Assembly (NCBI RefSeq): GCF_004684245.1
Contig: NZ_CP038452.1
Location: forward strand, 916,796 to 980,795
Direction of reading: 5' to 3'
DNA length: 64,000 nt
From: Thermus caldilimi
Lineage (GTDB): Bacteria > Deinococcota > Deinococci > Deinococcales > Thermaceae
This document shows, piece after piece, positions 8,134 through 16,411 of the stretch. A model generated the notes under the pieces. The model was not told the DNA's origin. It saw only the letters and a list, made by a program, of their open reading frames with translations, and made no database searches. Made by a program: the position numbers and the translations under genes. Numbering within the stretch: position 1 is the first letter of the stretch; every line of letters begins with the position of its first letter.

Positions 8134-8607
8134 ATGCACAGGAAAGGGCTTACGGTAATAGAACTCCTGGTGATCGTGAGCGTGTTGGGGATCCTCCTGG
8201 GCTTGGCAGTCTCCAATCTCCTTGGCTTCCGCCGCCACCTAAGTCTGGAGGACGCGGTGAATTTACTCTCACAAGACATCCAGACATGCCGCACCAACGC
8301 CCTTTCCTGGGGAGACAGCTGCCGTCTGCGCTTCATGGGAAACCAGACCTATGTCATGGAACGAAAGACCTCCCCCACGGATTACACGTTGGTGCTGACG
8401 CGTAACCTATCCAGCCCTGTGAGCATAAGCAACGTCCCTGCCGGGGCTTGGTTGGAGTTCGACCCCCGTACTGTGCTCACGTACAGCGCGGGCTTCCCCC
8501 TGGCAAGCCCCGGCATTGCTGCCCCTGAGATCCGCCTGACTAATGGTAGCAAGACCTTCCGCCTCCTCGTTTCCATGGTGGGGGCGGTAAAAACAGCGGC
8601 TCTGTAG
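8134..8607 (+). CDS. Type IV prepilin-like protein (GspH/FimT type, PilA1-like)
   Basis: This 158-residue protein has the class III leader MHRKGLTVIELLVIV and a hydrophobic helix through residue 28. Cleavage before the hydrophobic part by the prepilin peptidase is expected. The ATG is chosen over a GTG one codon earlier because AAGGAGGGG sits five bases before it. It is the first gene of a four-gene cluster in the same order as pilA1-pilA2-pilA3-comZ of T. thermophilus, which build the tip or minor-pilin complex used in DNA uptake. Two cysteines (CRTNALSWGDSC) may pair. Confidence 0.8.
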   Translation: MHRKGLTVIELLVIVSVLGILLGLAVSNLLGFRRHLSLEDAVNLLSQDIQTCRTNALSWGDSCRLRFMGNQTYVMERKTSPTDYTLVLTRNLSSPVSISNVPAGAWLEFDPRTVLTYSAGFPLASPGIAAPEIRLTNGSKTFRLLVSMVGAVKTAAL

Positions 8608-8618
8608 AAGGAGGTGGC

Positions 8619-9056
8619 ATGAGGAGAGCCCACGGCATAACCCTGGTGGAGGTCCTGGTAGCCCTCGCCGTTCTAGGGCTAGTGGTAGGGGCGTTTACCA
8701 GCACGGTGGTGTCCAGCCTGCGGATGAACAGTGACGACCGGATCCGGACCAGGGCCATCGCTGCCGCTGAGGTTTGGCTGGACCGTTTCCGGGCTAAGAG
8801 CTTAGACTTCACGGCCTTCACGGGAGGGCGTGAGTACAGCTATGGATACGACTATGCTGGCGATTCCACCTTCGTGGCAGCGGGGGACCCCGACCCTTCG
8901 GTCTTGAACCAGGAGTGGGGACCTTTCAGGTTCAGGGTGCAGGCACGATCGTTCTCCAGTTCCCCCCAAGTGTGGACCGTGACGGTAACCACGTGGTACC
9001 GCAAGACGGGAGGAGGTGAGTCCAGCTTTGTTCTCAGCACGCTCATCAACCAGTAA
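8619..9056 (+). CDS. Type IV prepilin-like protein (GspI/PilV type, PilA2-like)
   Basis: This 145-residue minor pilin starts MRRAHGITLVEVLVALAVLG, a standard prepilin leader with glutamate at position +5 of the mature helix. AGGAGGTGGC precedes the ATG. It lies 11 bp after the first pilin and its stop codon is one base before the next start, indicating one operon. By analogy with the Thermus minor-pilin cluster it would sit at the pilus tip. Confidence 0.8.
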   Translation: MRRAHGITLVEVLVALAVLGLVVGAFTSTVVSSLRMNSDDRIRTRAIAAAEVWLDRFRAKSLDFTAFTGGREYSYGYDYAGDSTFVAAGDPDPSVLNQEWGPFRFRVQARSFSSSPQVWTVTVTTWYRKTGGGESSFVLSTLINQ

Positions 9057-9057
9057 A

Positions 9058-9978
9058 ATGGGGTTCACCCTCATCGAGATTTTGGTGGCTCTGGCCATCC
9101 TGGGGATCCTCTTCACCCTCACCCTGAGGGCGTTCTCCGAGTCCCTTACCTTTAAGCGCCATGAGGACCTTCGCCTGAAGACCCAGCAGAATCTTCGGGC
9201 CGCCCTGCACTACATCACTCAGGATCTGCGTTCGGGATCCTACCTTCATGTTTGGCATCAAACCCCCTGCGACAGCACCAAGGCCTGCAGCAACCACCAA
9301 CAGGTGGCCGTGGTCACCCTGACCGGGGAGTCTTCCCCAGTGGCCGAACCCCCTGGCAACAGCTTCACCAACTCGGCGGAAACAGGTATCTGTGACGCAA
9401 GGGCCTTCCAGGATGGGGATCTGGCCCTCCTGTACAACGGCGGGGAGTACCAGCTCTTACGCATCACCCAGCGGCAGCTTCAAGCCAACTACGCCCAACC
9501 CTGCTCAGGACCGCCCAACCCCAACCGGGATAAGGTCCAACACAACCAGGATAAGATCTCTGGACAGTGGACCACCAGCGCTTACCTCTTCAAGGTGGAT
9601 CTCGCCACCTATGTCATCCGTGAGGATCCCCTGGAACCGGGGCTTAAAGTGCTTTACCGTATGACGGGCTACGACGGAACCGGCACCGCGGGAGCCGGCA
9701 TCGTGGCCTTTGGTATCACGGACCTGCGGGTGTGGTACGGGGTACCGGAGGATCCCAACGCCCTCTCTTCCCGCCTGGTCTTCTACCCCACCCTGGAGGA
9801 CGCGGCCGCTGCCTTCAGCACCCAGGGTTACGGGGCAACCCCTGACAGCACCAAATACATCGGCGGCCTGGTGCGGGCAGTGCGCATCACCCTGACGGGG
9901 ACAAGCCCCGGCAACCTGCCGGGGAAGGGCACTCCTGACACCCTTTCGGTGACCCAGACGGTGGAGCTCAGGAGGTAG
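9058..9978 (+). CDS. Type IV prepilin-like protein (GspJ/PilW type, PilA3-like)
   Basis: This 306-residue minor pilin starts MGFTLIEILVALAILGILFT, a near-perfect class III signal. I place the start here, directly after the previous stop, rather than at an in-frame codon inside the preceding gene. The globular part contains paired cysteines (CDSTKACSN; CDARAFQD) and ends in SVTQTVELRR, as PilW-type proteins often do. It would form the tip complex with the two upstream pilins and the ComZ-like protein. Confidence 0.8.
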   Translation: MGFTLIEILVALAILGILFTLTLRAFSESLTFKRHEDLRLKTQQNLRAALHYITQDLRSGSYLHVWHQTPCDSTKACSNHQQVAVVTLTGESSPVAEPPGNSFTNSAETGICDARAFQDGDLALLYNGGEYQLLRITQRQLQANYAQPCSGPPNPNRDKVQHNQDKISGQWTTSAYLFKVDLATYVIREDPLEPGLKVLYRMTGYDGTGTAGAGIVAFGITDLRVWYGVPEDPNALSSRLVFYPTLEDAAAAFSTQGYGATPDSTKYIGGLVRAVRITLTGTSPGNLPGKGTPDTLSVTQTVELRR

Positions 9979-9980
9979 GG

Positions 9981-11852
9981 ATGAGGACAAGCGGTGTCGC
10001 TTTGCTTGCGGTACTCGTGGTGGCTGCGGTGATGGCCTTGGTGGGCAGTATCCTCTTCATGGGCACCATCGGCGACCTGCGGCAAACTCGCTCCAGCCTG
10101 CAGGCGGCGCAGGCTCGCGCCGCCTCCGAGGCTGGCCTGACCTATGCCCGGTACGCTCTCGAAGTCGCCCGCCCCAATATCAAAGCCTTCCTGGCTCCCA
10201 AGATGAACCTCACGGCCAATCCGGCCACCGACTGGGTTCTCCCCGAGAGCCAGTGGGCTAGCATCGCCAGCGGCATCCAGAGCATCCTCAACTCGGGGTA
10301 CAGCACCTTGCCTTCCGGCGCCATCGACCAGGGCCAGGCCACGGTCCAGTTCACCGTGGCGCGGTTCCGCGGCCACACCAAAGGGGCCACCGCTCAGGCC
10401 TACCGGGCGGACTACGTGGTGGTGGCCACAGGTCGGGTAGGGAATGCCGTGCGCCGCACCGAGGAAAAGGGGTTCTTTGAGGTCCAGCTTGGCCGTCCAT
10501 CCCTCTCCCAGTGGCTCTTTCTGGTGGACGATGCTGGCGGACAAAACGGCTTCTTCCCCACGGGCAGCGTCTTCAACGGCCCGGTGCACGCCAACCACAA
10601 CTGGGGATTCTGGGGGCGCCCGGTCTTCAAGGATGTGGTGAGCACCAGCGACAACGGGGCCTGGTACTGGCACCTCTCGGGAGATGGATGTACGGGACCC
10701 GGAAAACTGTGGGTTCAAGGTGACTCTCGCCCCCCTTGCACCGTACCCGATTTCCAGAAGGGGTTCCTCAGGAACCAGCCGGTGATCGAGCTGCCCACCT
10801 CGACCCTTTCCCAGCAACGGGCCGCCCTGGGGATGGACCCATCGGATACCACGACCCCTTCTAGCCGGGACATTTGCTTCGCCCTGGGGCTCCACAATCC
10901 GCCCGCCAAGAACTGCAACAGCAACCCCTCCGTGCCCAACGGGGTCTACCTGGTGAACGACGGAAGCCAGGTCAAGGGAGGGATCTACGTCCAGGGGAAC
11001 CTGGATGAACTGGTGCTCCAGGCCACCGGCACCGGGCAGCAGGTATATCGCTTCAAGCAGGGCAGCAACACCTGGACCATCACCGTGGACTACACAACCA
11101 ACACCACCACTCTGGTGAAAAACACCACCACCGTGGGCGTTTATACGGGTGTCCCCAACGGCCCTGCTCCCCTGGGCACGGGGGGACCCACGGGCCAGAT
11201 CTACGTCACCGGAAGCATCGGTAGCCTTAAGGGACCTGAGCGCACCGCACCTTTGCCTTGCGGCAACGATTACCCAGGGAACGCAGATCTCTGCCCGGAC
11301 CACCCTCCCCCATCCCAGATCCCGCCTGCCCTGTCCAAGGAAACCCAGCTTCACATCACGGCGGTCAACAAGGTGGGCATCACTGGGGACCTGGTGTACG
11401 AGTGCGATCCCACGAAGGTGAGCGATGCCGCTTACCTTGCCAGCCGACCGAGGTGCGCCCTGGGTGCGGGCCAAACCCTGCCCACGGTTCTCGGGGTGAT
11501 GTCCCAAACCGATAACGTGGTCATCGAAGACTCCCCTATCAAGGCCCCCAGCAACCTCTATCTCTGGGGGTCGTACCTCTCTGGCACCTCGGGGAAGGGC
11601 TTAGCGGTGGAGAACTATTCTGGCCGTGGGAAGCAGGGGAAGCTCCGGCTTTTTGGAGGCCTCATCCAGTCCGCGGATCAGCTCCGGGGCACTATCGACT
11701 CCTCGGGTCGGCTCATCTCCGGCTACATCGAGACCTACGATTTCGACCTGCGCTTCGCCGACAGCGCTCTAGCCCCGCCCAACTTCCCCACGGTCAGGAC
11801 CTTTGACGTCCAGCGGATCCTGGCCACGCCCCTCTCCTTCAGGGAGTTCTAG
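9981..11852 (+). CDS. ComZ/PilX-like large pilus-associated protein
   Basis: This 623-residue protein has an N-terminal hydrophobic helix (MRTSGVALLAVLVVAAVMAL) without a classic prepilin glutamate, followed by SLQAAQARAASEAGLTYARY, the usual PilX/ComZ start. The rest is long, glycine/serine/threonine-rich and beta-like with several cysteines. T. thermophilus ComZ has the same position after pilA1-3 and is known as a DNA-binding tip protein of the uptake pilus. This homologue may be an accessory version with different surface or DNA specificity, which is inference. A 32-bp palindromic repeat begins just after its stop. Confidence 0.75.
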   Translation: MRTSGVALLAVLVVAAVMALVGSILFMGTIGDLRQTRSSLQAAQARAASEAGLTYARYALEVARPNIKAFLAPKMNLTANPATDWVLPESQWASIASGIQSILNSGYSTLPSGAIDQGQATVQFTVARFRGHTKGATAQAYRADYVVVATGRVGNAVRRTEEKGFFEVQLGRPSLSQWLFLVDDAGGQNGFFPTGSVFNGPVHANHNWGFWGRPVFKDVVSTSDNGAWYWHLSGDGCTGPGKLWVQGDSRPPCTVPDFQKGFLRNQPVIELPTSTLSQQRAALGMDPSDTTTPSSRDICFALGLHNPPAKNCNSNPSVPNGVYLVNDGSQVKGGIYVQGNLDELVLQATGTGQQVYRFKQGSNTWTITVDYTTNTTTLVKNTTTVGVYTGVPNGPAPLGTGGPTGQIYVTGSIGSLKGPERTAPLPCGNDYPGNADLCPDHPPPSQIPPALSKETQLHITAVNKVGITGDLVYECDPTKVSDAAYLASRPRCALGAGQTLPTVLGVMSQTDNVVIEDSPIKAPSNLYLWGSYLSGTSGKGLAVENYSGRGKQGKLRLFGGLIQSADQLRGTIDSSGRLISGYIETYDFDLRFADSALAPPNFPTVRTFDVQRILATPLSFREF

Positions 11853-11853
11853 T

Positions 11854-11885
11854 GGTTCATTTGGGGGTAGGGGGCCCCAAAGCGG
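11854..11885 (+). repeat. Palindromic 28-32 bp repeat (VHLGVGGPK element), intergenic copy
   Basis: It contains GGTTCATTTGGGGGTAGGGG followed by GCCCCAAAGCGG. TTTGGGG and CCCCAAA can pair. The same element, in the opposite orientation, lies three more times inside coding sequence at 35.9-36.3 kb. Here it starts two bases after the ComZ-like stop. Confidence 0.75.
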
Positions 11886-11912
11886 AGCCCCCCGGGGCCA
11901 GGCAGGCAAACC

Positions 11913-12260
11913 TCAGGCCTCGCCTTTGGCGTTGAGGGTAGGGAGGATTTCCAAGCTCACCCGGGCCCCCTTGGCGTGCACCCCCTCTTCCGTGGGCAGG
12001 AGGGCGAGGACGGTGTACCCCTCCGCCCGGGAGCGCTCCACCAGGTCCACCAGGACCCGGCGGACGCGGGTGCGGTAGGGCTCCTCCAGGTGCTTGAGGA
12101 GGTCGTACAGGGCCGTCTCCAGGTCCTCCGGGGTCTCCCCCCACACGATGAGCCCGGGGACGCCCTCCGCCCCCTCCACCTCCGCCCGCAAGGCCCGAAG
12201 CAGCTCCTCCCCAAAGTCGTTCACCGTCATGCTACCAGGGGAAAGCATGATCAAAGACAT
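11913..12260 (-). CDS. Small acidic protein of unknown function
   Basis: A 115-residue protein starting MSLIMLSPGSMTVNDFGEEL. AGGAGGTATC directly before the ATG fixes the start. The sequence is mostly helical and rich in Leu, Glu and Arg (LRALRAEVEGAEGV; YRTRVRRVLVDLVERSRAEG) and ends with a short beta-like segment. It overlaps the end of another small gene by ten bases, so both are likely translated from one message. No family recognised. Confidence 0.6.
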   Translation of the reverse strand: MSLIMLSPGSMTVNDFGEELLRALRAEVEGAEGVPGLIVWGETPEDLETALYDLLKHLEEPYRTRVRRVLVDLVERSRAEGYTVLALLPTEEGVHAKGARVSLEILPTLNAKGEA

Positions 12261-12511
12261 GATACCTCCTCCAGAAGGAAAACGGGGATTTCGTAAACTC
12301 CCGCCGTCGTGGTCAAGACCCGCCGCACTTCCAGAGTGCGGAACGAGGGAAAGCGTTTGGCGATCTGGACCATAAGCTCGGTCAACGATACCTCGTCCGC
12401 CACCAACCTTCCTCCGGGGAAAAGCTCTTCTCCATTTACGGTTACACGAAGCTTGACCGGGAAAACCTCCTCTTCCCAAAGGCGTTTGGCGAGAACTTCC
12501 GCTTCCCACAT
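12251..12511 (-). CDS. Small hypothetical protein
   Basis: This 86-residue frame begins MWEAEVLAKRLWEEEVFPV and is alternating beta/alpha in character (VKLRVTVNGEELFPGGRLV). Composition looks coding and its stop overlaps the next gene's ribosome binding site. However, GGAG abuts the ATG and a terminator hairpin lies just upstream, so a start on its own message is not obvious. No family recognised. Confidence 0.45.
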   Translation of the reverse strand: MWEAEVLAKRLWEEEVFPVKLRVTVNGEELFPGGRLVADEVSLTELMVQIAKRFPSFRTLEVRRVLTTTAGVYEIPVFLLEEVSCL

Positions 12512-12521
12512 CTCCGCACAG

Positions 12522-12550
12522 AAAACCCCGCCTGAGGTCAGGCGGGGCTT
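12522..12550 (-). terminator. Rho-independent terminator after the 536-residue protein gene
   Basis: On the minus strand CCCCGCCT pairs with AGGCGGGG across a six-base loop, followed by TTTT. It begins about 14 bp after the stop of the upstream gene. Confidence 0.75.
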
Positions 12551-12563
12551 AAGAGACCCGAGA

Positions 12564-14174
12564 TCAGGCCTCTACTACCCAAGGTTCCAACTCTCGCCGG
12601 AGGTAGGCTACTACCTCATCGGCAAACTCCACCCCAAGGTCTAACTGGTACGAGGCGGCGTAGGGCGCCACCCCGTCCATGAGGAGTTCCACGAACTCCT
12701 CACCTTGGGGACCCCAAAAAACCCTCACTTCCTCCCTGACCTTTTTTACCCTCTCTCGAAGGAGGTATGTATCGTAATCCACCTCCAGGTCCACCTCTGC
12801 GGTGGGGTCCACCCCCACCTCCAGGAAGGCGTCCACCGACAGCTCTCCCCCCGCCTCCAGCGCCCCCCGAAGCTCCTTGGAAAGACCCGCCTTCTCAGCG
12901 GCTTCCTTGGAAGACAAGCCGTGCTTCTTGATCAAGGCAAAGTAGCGCCGCACGGCCTCCGCCTCCCGCCAGGAAAGCCGGAACACCCCGACCTCCCTGG
13001 CCCGAAGCTCCAAGAGGAACTTGCGCACCTCGGCCACGAGGTAAACCATGGGGTTCACCTTCATGGCCTTGCCCTTGAGCCTCCTCGCCACCTTTATCCC
13101 CTCCAGAACCCCCTCCTGGAAGGCGGACTCGGGATCCTTGAACCCCAAGACCTGCACCTCCCAGGCCACGGGAGCCTGGAGGAGCCTGTAGACCTGCCAA
13201 TCTCCCCCTTTCCTCTCCGCAAAAACCTCTTTTACCTCCCGGTAAGTGAAGAAACGCCCGTACCGGACGACCTCCTCCACCATCCGCCGCCAACCCGTGG
13301 GCTGACGGCAAAAAGGGCGAGCCTCGAGGCCCAGGACGCGGTGGAGCTCCTCGGGGTTGTAAACGTCCACCTCCACCCCGTCCAGAAGACCCAAGACCTC
13401 CTCCTCCGGAAGGTAGACCGCCTCCACTCCCCTGGCCTCCGGGTCCAGCTGGACCCAAAGGGCCTTGAGGGCCCGCCGGGAAACCCGGGTCTGGTGCGCC
13501 CAGTCCCCAGCTACCTCGTTCTCTTCCTCCTCCTCTACCACCTCCTCCACAAGCTTCCGAAGTTCCCGAAGCGCCGCCGCAATGCGGGGCTCGGGAGCTT
13601 CCAGATCCTCCCACCTGTCCCCCTTGAGCAGGGGAACCTCCTCCCCCCAAGGCATCCGCACCTTGGAAGCAGCCTTAGCCAAAAGCCTCGCCGCCCGGTC
13701 CAAGACCATCCGCTTGACCTTGTGGGCCACCGGGCCCACAAGGTAAACGACCTTGCCCTCAGCCACCAGGTAGGCCGCCTTCCAGAGGGCAGCTTGGGAA
13801 AGCCCTTGCGGGCCCACCCGGAAAACGGCCTCCTTCGGCAAGTCCTTGGCCTGGACCACCACCACCACCCGCCGGGCCACCTCCTCGGTGACCCGGAGCT
13901 TGGAGGATCCCCCACCCCGCTTCCACCCGTACCGCTCCGCAAGCCTCCGGGTGGCCTCCGCCAGGGCCATGAGAACGACCCTGGCTTCGGGGGAGGTGTC
14001 CCCCTCGATCTCCCACCCGCCTCCAACCCAGGCCAGGTGGGCTTCTCCGATGAACTCCTCCTTCTCCGCGGGGTTGGCACGGAGAAGGGCCCCCAGCACC
14101 GCCAGGGCCTCCTCGGGCGTCTGGGGGACACGCCCAAGGGCCGCCACCACCGCCTCTACCCACTTCCTTGCCAT
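12564..14174 (-). CDS. Large protein of unknown function with HTH-like segment; possible regulator
   Basis: This 536-residue protein starts MARKWVEAVVAALGRVPQTP. The middle has a strongly acidic stretch (VEEVVEEEEENEVAG, about residue 215). The C-terminal third reads like a sigma-factor or HTH-rich region (RRYFALIKKHGLSSKEAAEK, then AGLSKELRG). No catalytic motif was recognised. The gene is monocistronic: a palindrome overlapping its -10 region lies directly upstream and a terminator lies downstream, so it is probably autoregulated. It may be a plasmid replication or transcription factor, but I have no family match to support that. Confidence 0.6.
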   Translation of the reverse strand: MARKWVEAVVAALGRVPQTPEEALAVLGALLRANPAEKEEFIGEAHLAWVGGGWEIEGDTSPEARVVLMALAEATRRLAERYGWKRGGGSSKLRVTEEVARRVVVVVQAKDLPKEAVFRVGPQGLSQAALWKAAYLVAEGKVVYLVGPVAHKVKRMVLDRAARLLAKAASKVRMPWGEEVPLLKGDRWEDLEAPEPRIAAALRELRKLVEEVVEEEEENEVAGDWAHQTRVSRRALKALWVQLDPEARGVEAVYLPEEEVLGLLDGVEVDVYNPEELHRVLGLEARPFCRQPTGWRRMVEEVVRYGRFFTYREVKEVFAERKGGDWQVYRLLQAPVAWEVQVLGFKDPESAFQEGVLEGIKVARRLKGKAMKVNPMVYLVAEVRKFLLELRAREVGVFRLSWREAEAVRRYFALIKKHGLSSKEAAEKAGLSKELRGALEAGGELSVDAFLEVGVDPTAEVDLEVDYDTYLLRERVKKVREEVRVFWGPQGEEFVELLMDGVAPYAASYQLDLGVEFADEVVAYLRRELEPWVVEA

Positions 14175-14183
14175 AGCACCTGT

Positions 14184-14209
14184 ATTCTACCATGGTGGTT
14201 GTATGGTAG
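14184..14209 (-). promoter_or_regulatory. Promoter with overlapping palindromic operator
   Basis: On the minus strand a TAGAAT -10 hexamer (14184-14189) ends nine bases before the ATG, implying an almost leaderless message. CTACCAT and ATGGTAG form an inverted repeat with a nine-base spacer that overlaps the -10. A repressor bound here would block transcription. Confidence 0.45.
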
Positions 14210-14267
14210 GATAAGGGCACCGGGGTCAAACCCGGCCACCGCCATACCCGCCTTGCTCATAGCCGCC

Positions 14268-14292
14268 CGGGGTGCCCTTCAGGGGCACCCCG
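14268..14292 (+). other. GC-rich hairpin between divergent genes
   Basis: CGGGGTGCCC pairs with GGGCACCCCG across TTCAG. It lies 20 bp upstream of the DUF5658-like start and has no T-run, so it may affect the 5' leader rather than terminate transcription. Confidence 0.4.
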
Positions 14293-14312
14293 AAGGCGTG
14301 TAGGATGGGATC

Positions 14313-14660
14313 ATGGTCAGGTATGCCCTCATCGGTGCGGGAACCGTGGTCCTCGCGTCCCTCCTCGGGATAAAACCTGATCCGTGGGCCCTGCACCTCT
14401 ACCTGGTGGGCCTGACCTGGGACGTGTGGACCACTCTCCGCGGTCTGGAAGTTGGCGCAGAGGAGATGAACCCCCTAGCACGCCTCTTCCTGCGGTTAGG
14501 GCCTTGGGGCTTGCCTCTTTTGAGCTTCCTCTTGGCCGCCGTGCTCTCCGGGCTAAGCCAAGATCCCTGGAAAACCCTGCTCTTCATGGGGATAACCCAC
14601 CTGGCGGCGGGAACCGGCAACTACATGGGGATCCGCCGGGCAGGGTTTTCCCTGGGGTGA
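14313..14660 (+). CDS. DUF5658-like membrane protein 1
   Basis: This 115-residue protein has about four hydrophobic segments. After the second comes WDVWTTLRGLEVGAEEMNPL, resembling the conserved (D)xxTT/AxxGLxxGxxExNP region of DUF5658 proteins. The next gene encodes a paralogue with nearly the same motif. The pair stands alone on the plus strand. An inner-membrane location is clear; the function is not known. Confidence 0.65.
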   Translation: MVRYALIGAGTVVLASLLGIKPDPWALHLYLVGLTWDVWTTLRGLEVGAEEMNPLARLFLRLGPWGLPLLSFLLAAVLSGLSQDPWKTLLFMGITHLAAGTGNYMGIRRAGFSLG

Positions 14661-14663
14661 GGG

Positions 14664-15050
14664 ATGCCCTTCCTCGTTTACCCCCTGATCGGCCTGCTCA
14701 CGATCTACACCCTGGCCCTAGGGCTGGGCCAGCCCGAAGTGTGGAAGGAGGCCTGGCCCTGGGCCCTGGCCTACTACGGGACTACCCTGGCGGGAGACCT
14801 CTGGACCACCCTGCGGGGCCTGGAGCGGGGCTACCGGGAAAGCAACCTGCTCTACGCTAAAGCCCTCCAGTTCGGCTCCTGGGGCATGCCCCTGGTGGAC
14901 CTGGGGCTCCTCTCCCTGAAGGTCGTCTTTCTCACCCGCCTCACCGGGGATCCCCTCCTCTCCTACCCCCTGGCCCTGGCCATCGCAGGGCACGGGCACC
15001 TGGTGGGGTTCCTGTGGAATCTGGGACAACTCACGAGAGCACAACCCTGA
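14664..15050 (+). CDS. DUF5658-like membrane protein 2 (paralogue of its neighbour)
   Basis: This 128-residue protein has four to five hydrophobic segments. GDLWTTLRGLERGYRESNLL matches the signature of the upstream protein, so the two arose by tandem duplication. It starts four bases after the previous stop. Its 3' end overlaps the convergent AAA+ gene by 20 bp. Possibly the two proteins form one heteromeric membrane complex; this is inference. Confidence 0.65.
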   Translation: MPFLVYPLIGLLTIYTLALGLGQPEVWKEAWPWALAYYGTTLAGDLWTTLRGLERGYRESNLLYAKALQFGSWGMPLVDLGLLSLKVVFLTRLTGDPLLSYPLALAIAGHGHLVGFLWNLGQLTRAQP

Positions 15051-16389
15051 TTTCAGCGAAAACCCCCAGGTCTTCCAATCCGACCAAGAGGTGCCGTGGA
15101 CTTCCCTTTCGGGAGCGGTTAACGCGGTTAACAAGGAAGGCTTCGGCCAGGGCGTCCCCCACGGTGCTTTCGATGACCCGCTGGAGGTCGCGGGCCCCGA
15201 ACCTGGGGTCGCAGCGGGAAGCCAGATGGGCGTACACCCCCTCCTCCACCTCCACCTGAAGGCGCAACCCATTCGCCTCCTGCCAGCGCCTCAGGTATGC
15301 CCAAAGGTGGCGCTTGGCGATCTCCCGCAGGGTGGCCTCGTCAAAGGGACGGAAGGCCACCACCACGTCCAGGCGGTTCACGAACTCCGGCCTCAGCCCC
15401 AGGTGCACCAGGCGCTCCCGAAGCTCCCCCTCGGGGATCTCCTGCCCAAGAAAGGCTTCTTGGGACAGGAGGTTGGTGGTGAAGACCAGGATGGCCTCGT
15501 GGGCTTGCGCTACCTGCCCCTGGGAAAGCTCCTGAAACCGCCCCTCGTCTAAAAGCTGGAGCAGGGGGTCAAGGACCAGGGGGTGCGCTTTCTCCATCTC
15601 GTCAAAGAGAAAGACCCCCTCCGGGTGCGCCGCCAAGTCCCGGTAAAGCCTCCCGGGTTCCTCGGAGCCCACGTATCCCGGGGGGGATCCCACCAGGGCC
15701 GTGGCGGCGAACTCCTGCCCGAAGGCGTTCATGTCGTAGCGAACCAAAGGACGCCTCAGGGCCTCGGCGAGCGTCTTCGCCAGCTCGGTCTTCCCTGTGC
15801 CCGTGGGCCCCGCCAGCATCAGGGAAAGGGGCTTCTCCCTGCGGGTGAGGCCTGCCGCCTTCCGCTTGAGCCCCCGGATCACCGCTTCCACCGCCCGGTC
15901 CTGCCCGATCACCCGTTCCTTGAGAAGGGCCTCGAGGCGAGGAAAGTCCCTGAAAGACCCGTCCTGACGCACTTCCTTGGCCCGCGTTTCCCTCACCTTC
16001 GCATGGTATTCCGCTCCCTCCCTAGTCCAACCCCGGCCTACCCTGTACCCGCGAAGGGTGGACCAGACCCCCAGGGTGAGGAGGACCAAGGCTCCCCCTA
16101 GGGCCCATTCGGCTACCCCTCTGGCCGAACCCAAAAACAGGGCCAGGAACCACCCCAGCGTCCCCAGAAGGAGGGCGGCAAAGAGGATGCTCGCCAGGGC
16201 CGCCGCCCCGGTGCCGAACCACCGGGGCCGACCCGTGCGGAAGTAGGCCCAAAGGAGAAGAAACACCAGGAGCAGGACCAGAGCCTCAGCCCGCCGTTCC
16301 AGGGCAAAAAAGCCCCCGCTGGCGAGGGCCAGGAGCAAGTAAACCGCCTCCCCCCCGATCCGGGGCAACGGCTTTCCCCGCCACACCAC
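15031..16389 (-). CDS. Membrane-anchored ClpA/B-like AAA+ ATPase
   Basis: This 452-residue protein has two pairs of hydrophobic segments in the first 130 residues, then a single ClpB-D2-type AAA+ module. It shows RVIGQDRAVEAV, Walker A GPTGTGKTELAKTLAE, the pore loop GSPPGYVGSEE, Walker B VFLFDEMEKAHP, sensor 1 TTN and a C-terminal D2 small domain with RFGARDLQRV. It lacks the N-terminal domain, D1 and middle domain of ClpB, and I see no ClpP-binding loop. It would be an inner-membrane unfoldase or assembly remodeller. It starts with one of two tandem GTG codons after AGGGGGTGAGG. Confidence 0.8.
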   Translation of the reverse strand: MVWRGKPLPRIGGEAVYLLLALASGGFFALERRAEALVLLLVFLLLWAYFRTGRPRWFGTGAAALASILFAALLLGTLGWFLALFLGSARGVAEWALGGALVLLTLGVWSTLRGYRVGRGWTREGAEYHAKVRETRAKEVRQDGSFRDFPRLEALLKERVIGQDRAVEAVIRGLKRKAAGLTRREKPLSLMLAGPTGTGKTELAKTLAEALRRPLVRYDMNAFGQEFAATALVGSPPGYVGSEEPGRLYRDLAAHPEGVFLFDEMEKAHPLVLDPLLQLLDEGRFQELSQGQVAQAHEAILVFTTNLLSQEAFLGQEIPEGELRERLVHLGLRPEFVNRLDVVVAFRPFDEATLREIAKRHLWAYLRRWQEANGLRLQVEVEEGVYAHLASRCDPRFGARDLQRVIESTVGDALAEAFLVNRVNRSRKGSPRHLLVGLEDLGVFAEIRVVLS

Positions 16390-16411
16390 ACCTCACCCCC
16401 TAAACGGAAGT

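Noticed and set aside
9828-11507. 559-codon minus-strand frame across the pilus cluster
   Set aside because: It is antisense to the GspJ-like and ComZ-like genes and lacks domains. High GC keeps such frames open.
12251-14174. Replication initiator assignment for the 536-residue protein
   Set aside because: The operator-like palindrome and size are suggestive, but no Rep motif or adjacent iterons were found, so I left it as unknown.
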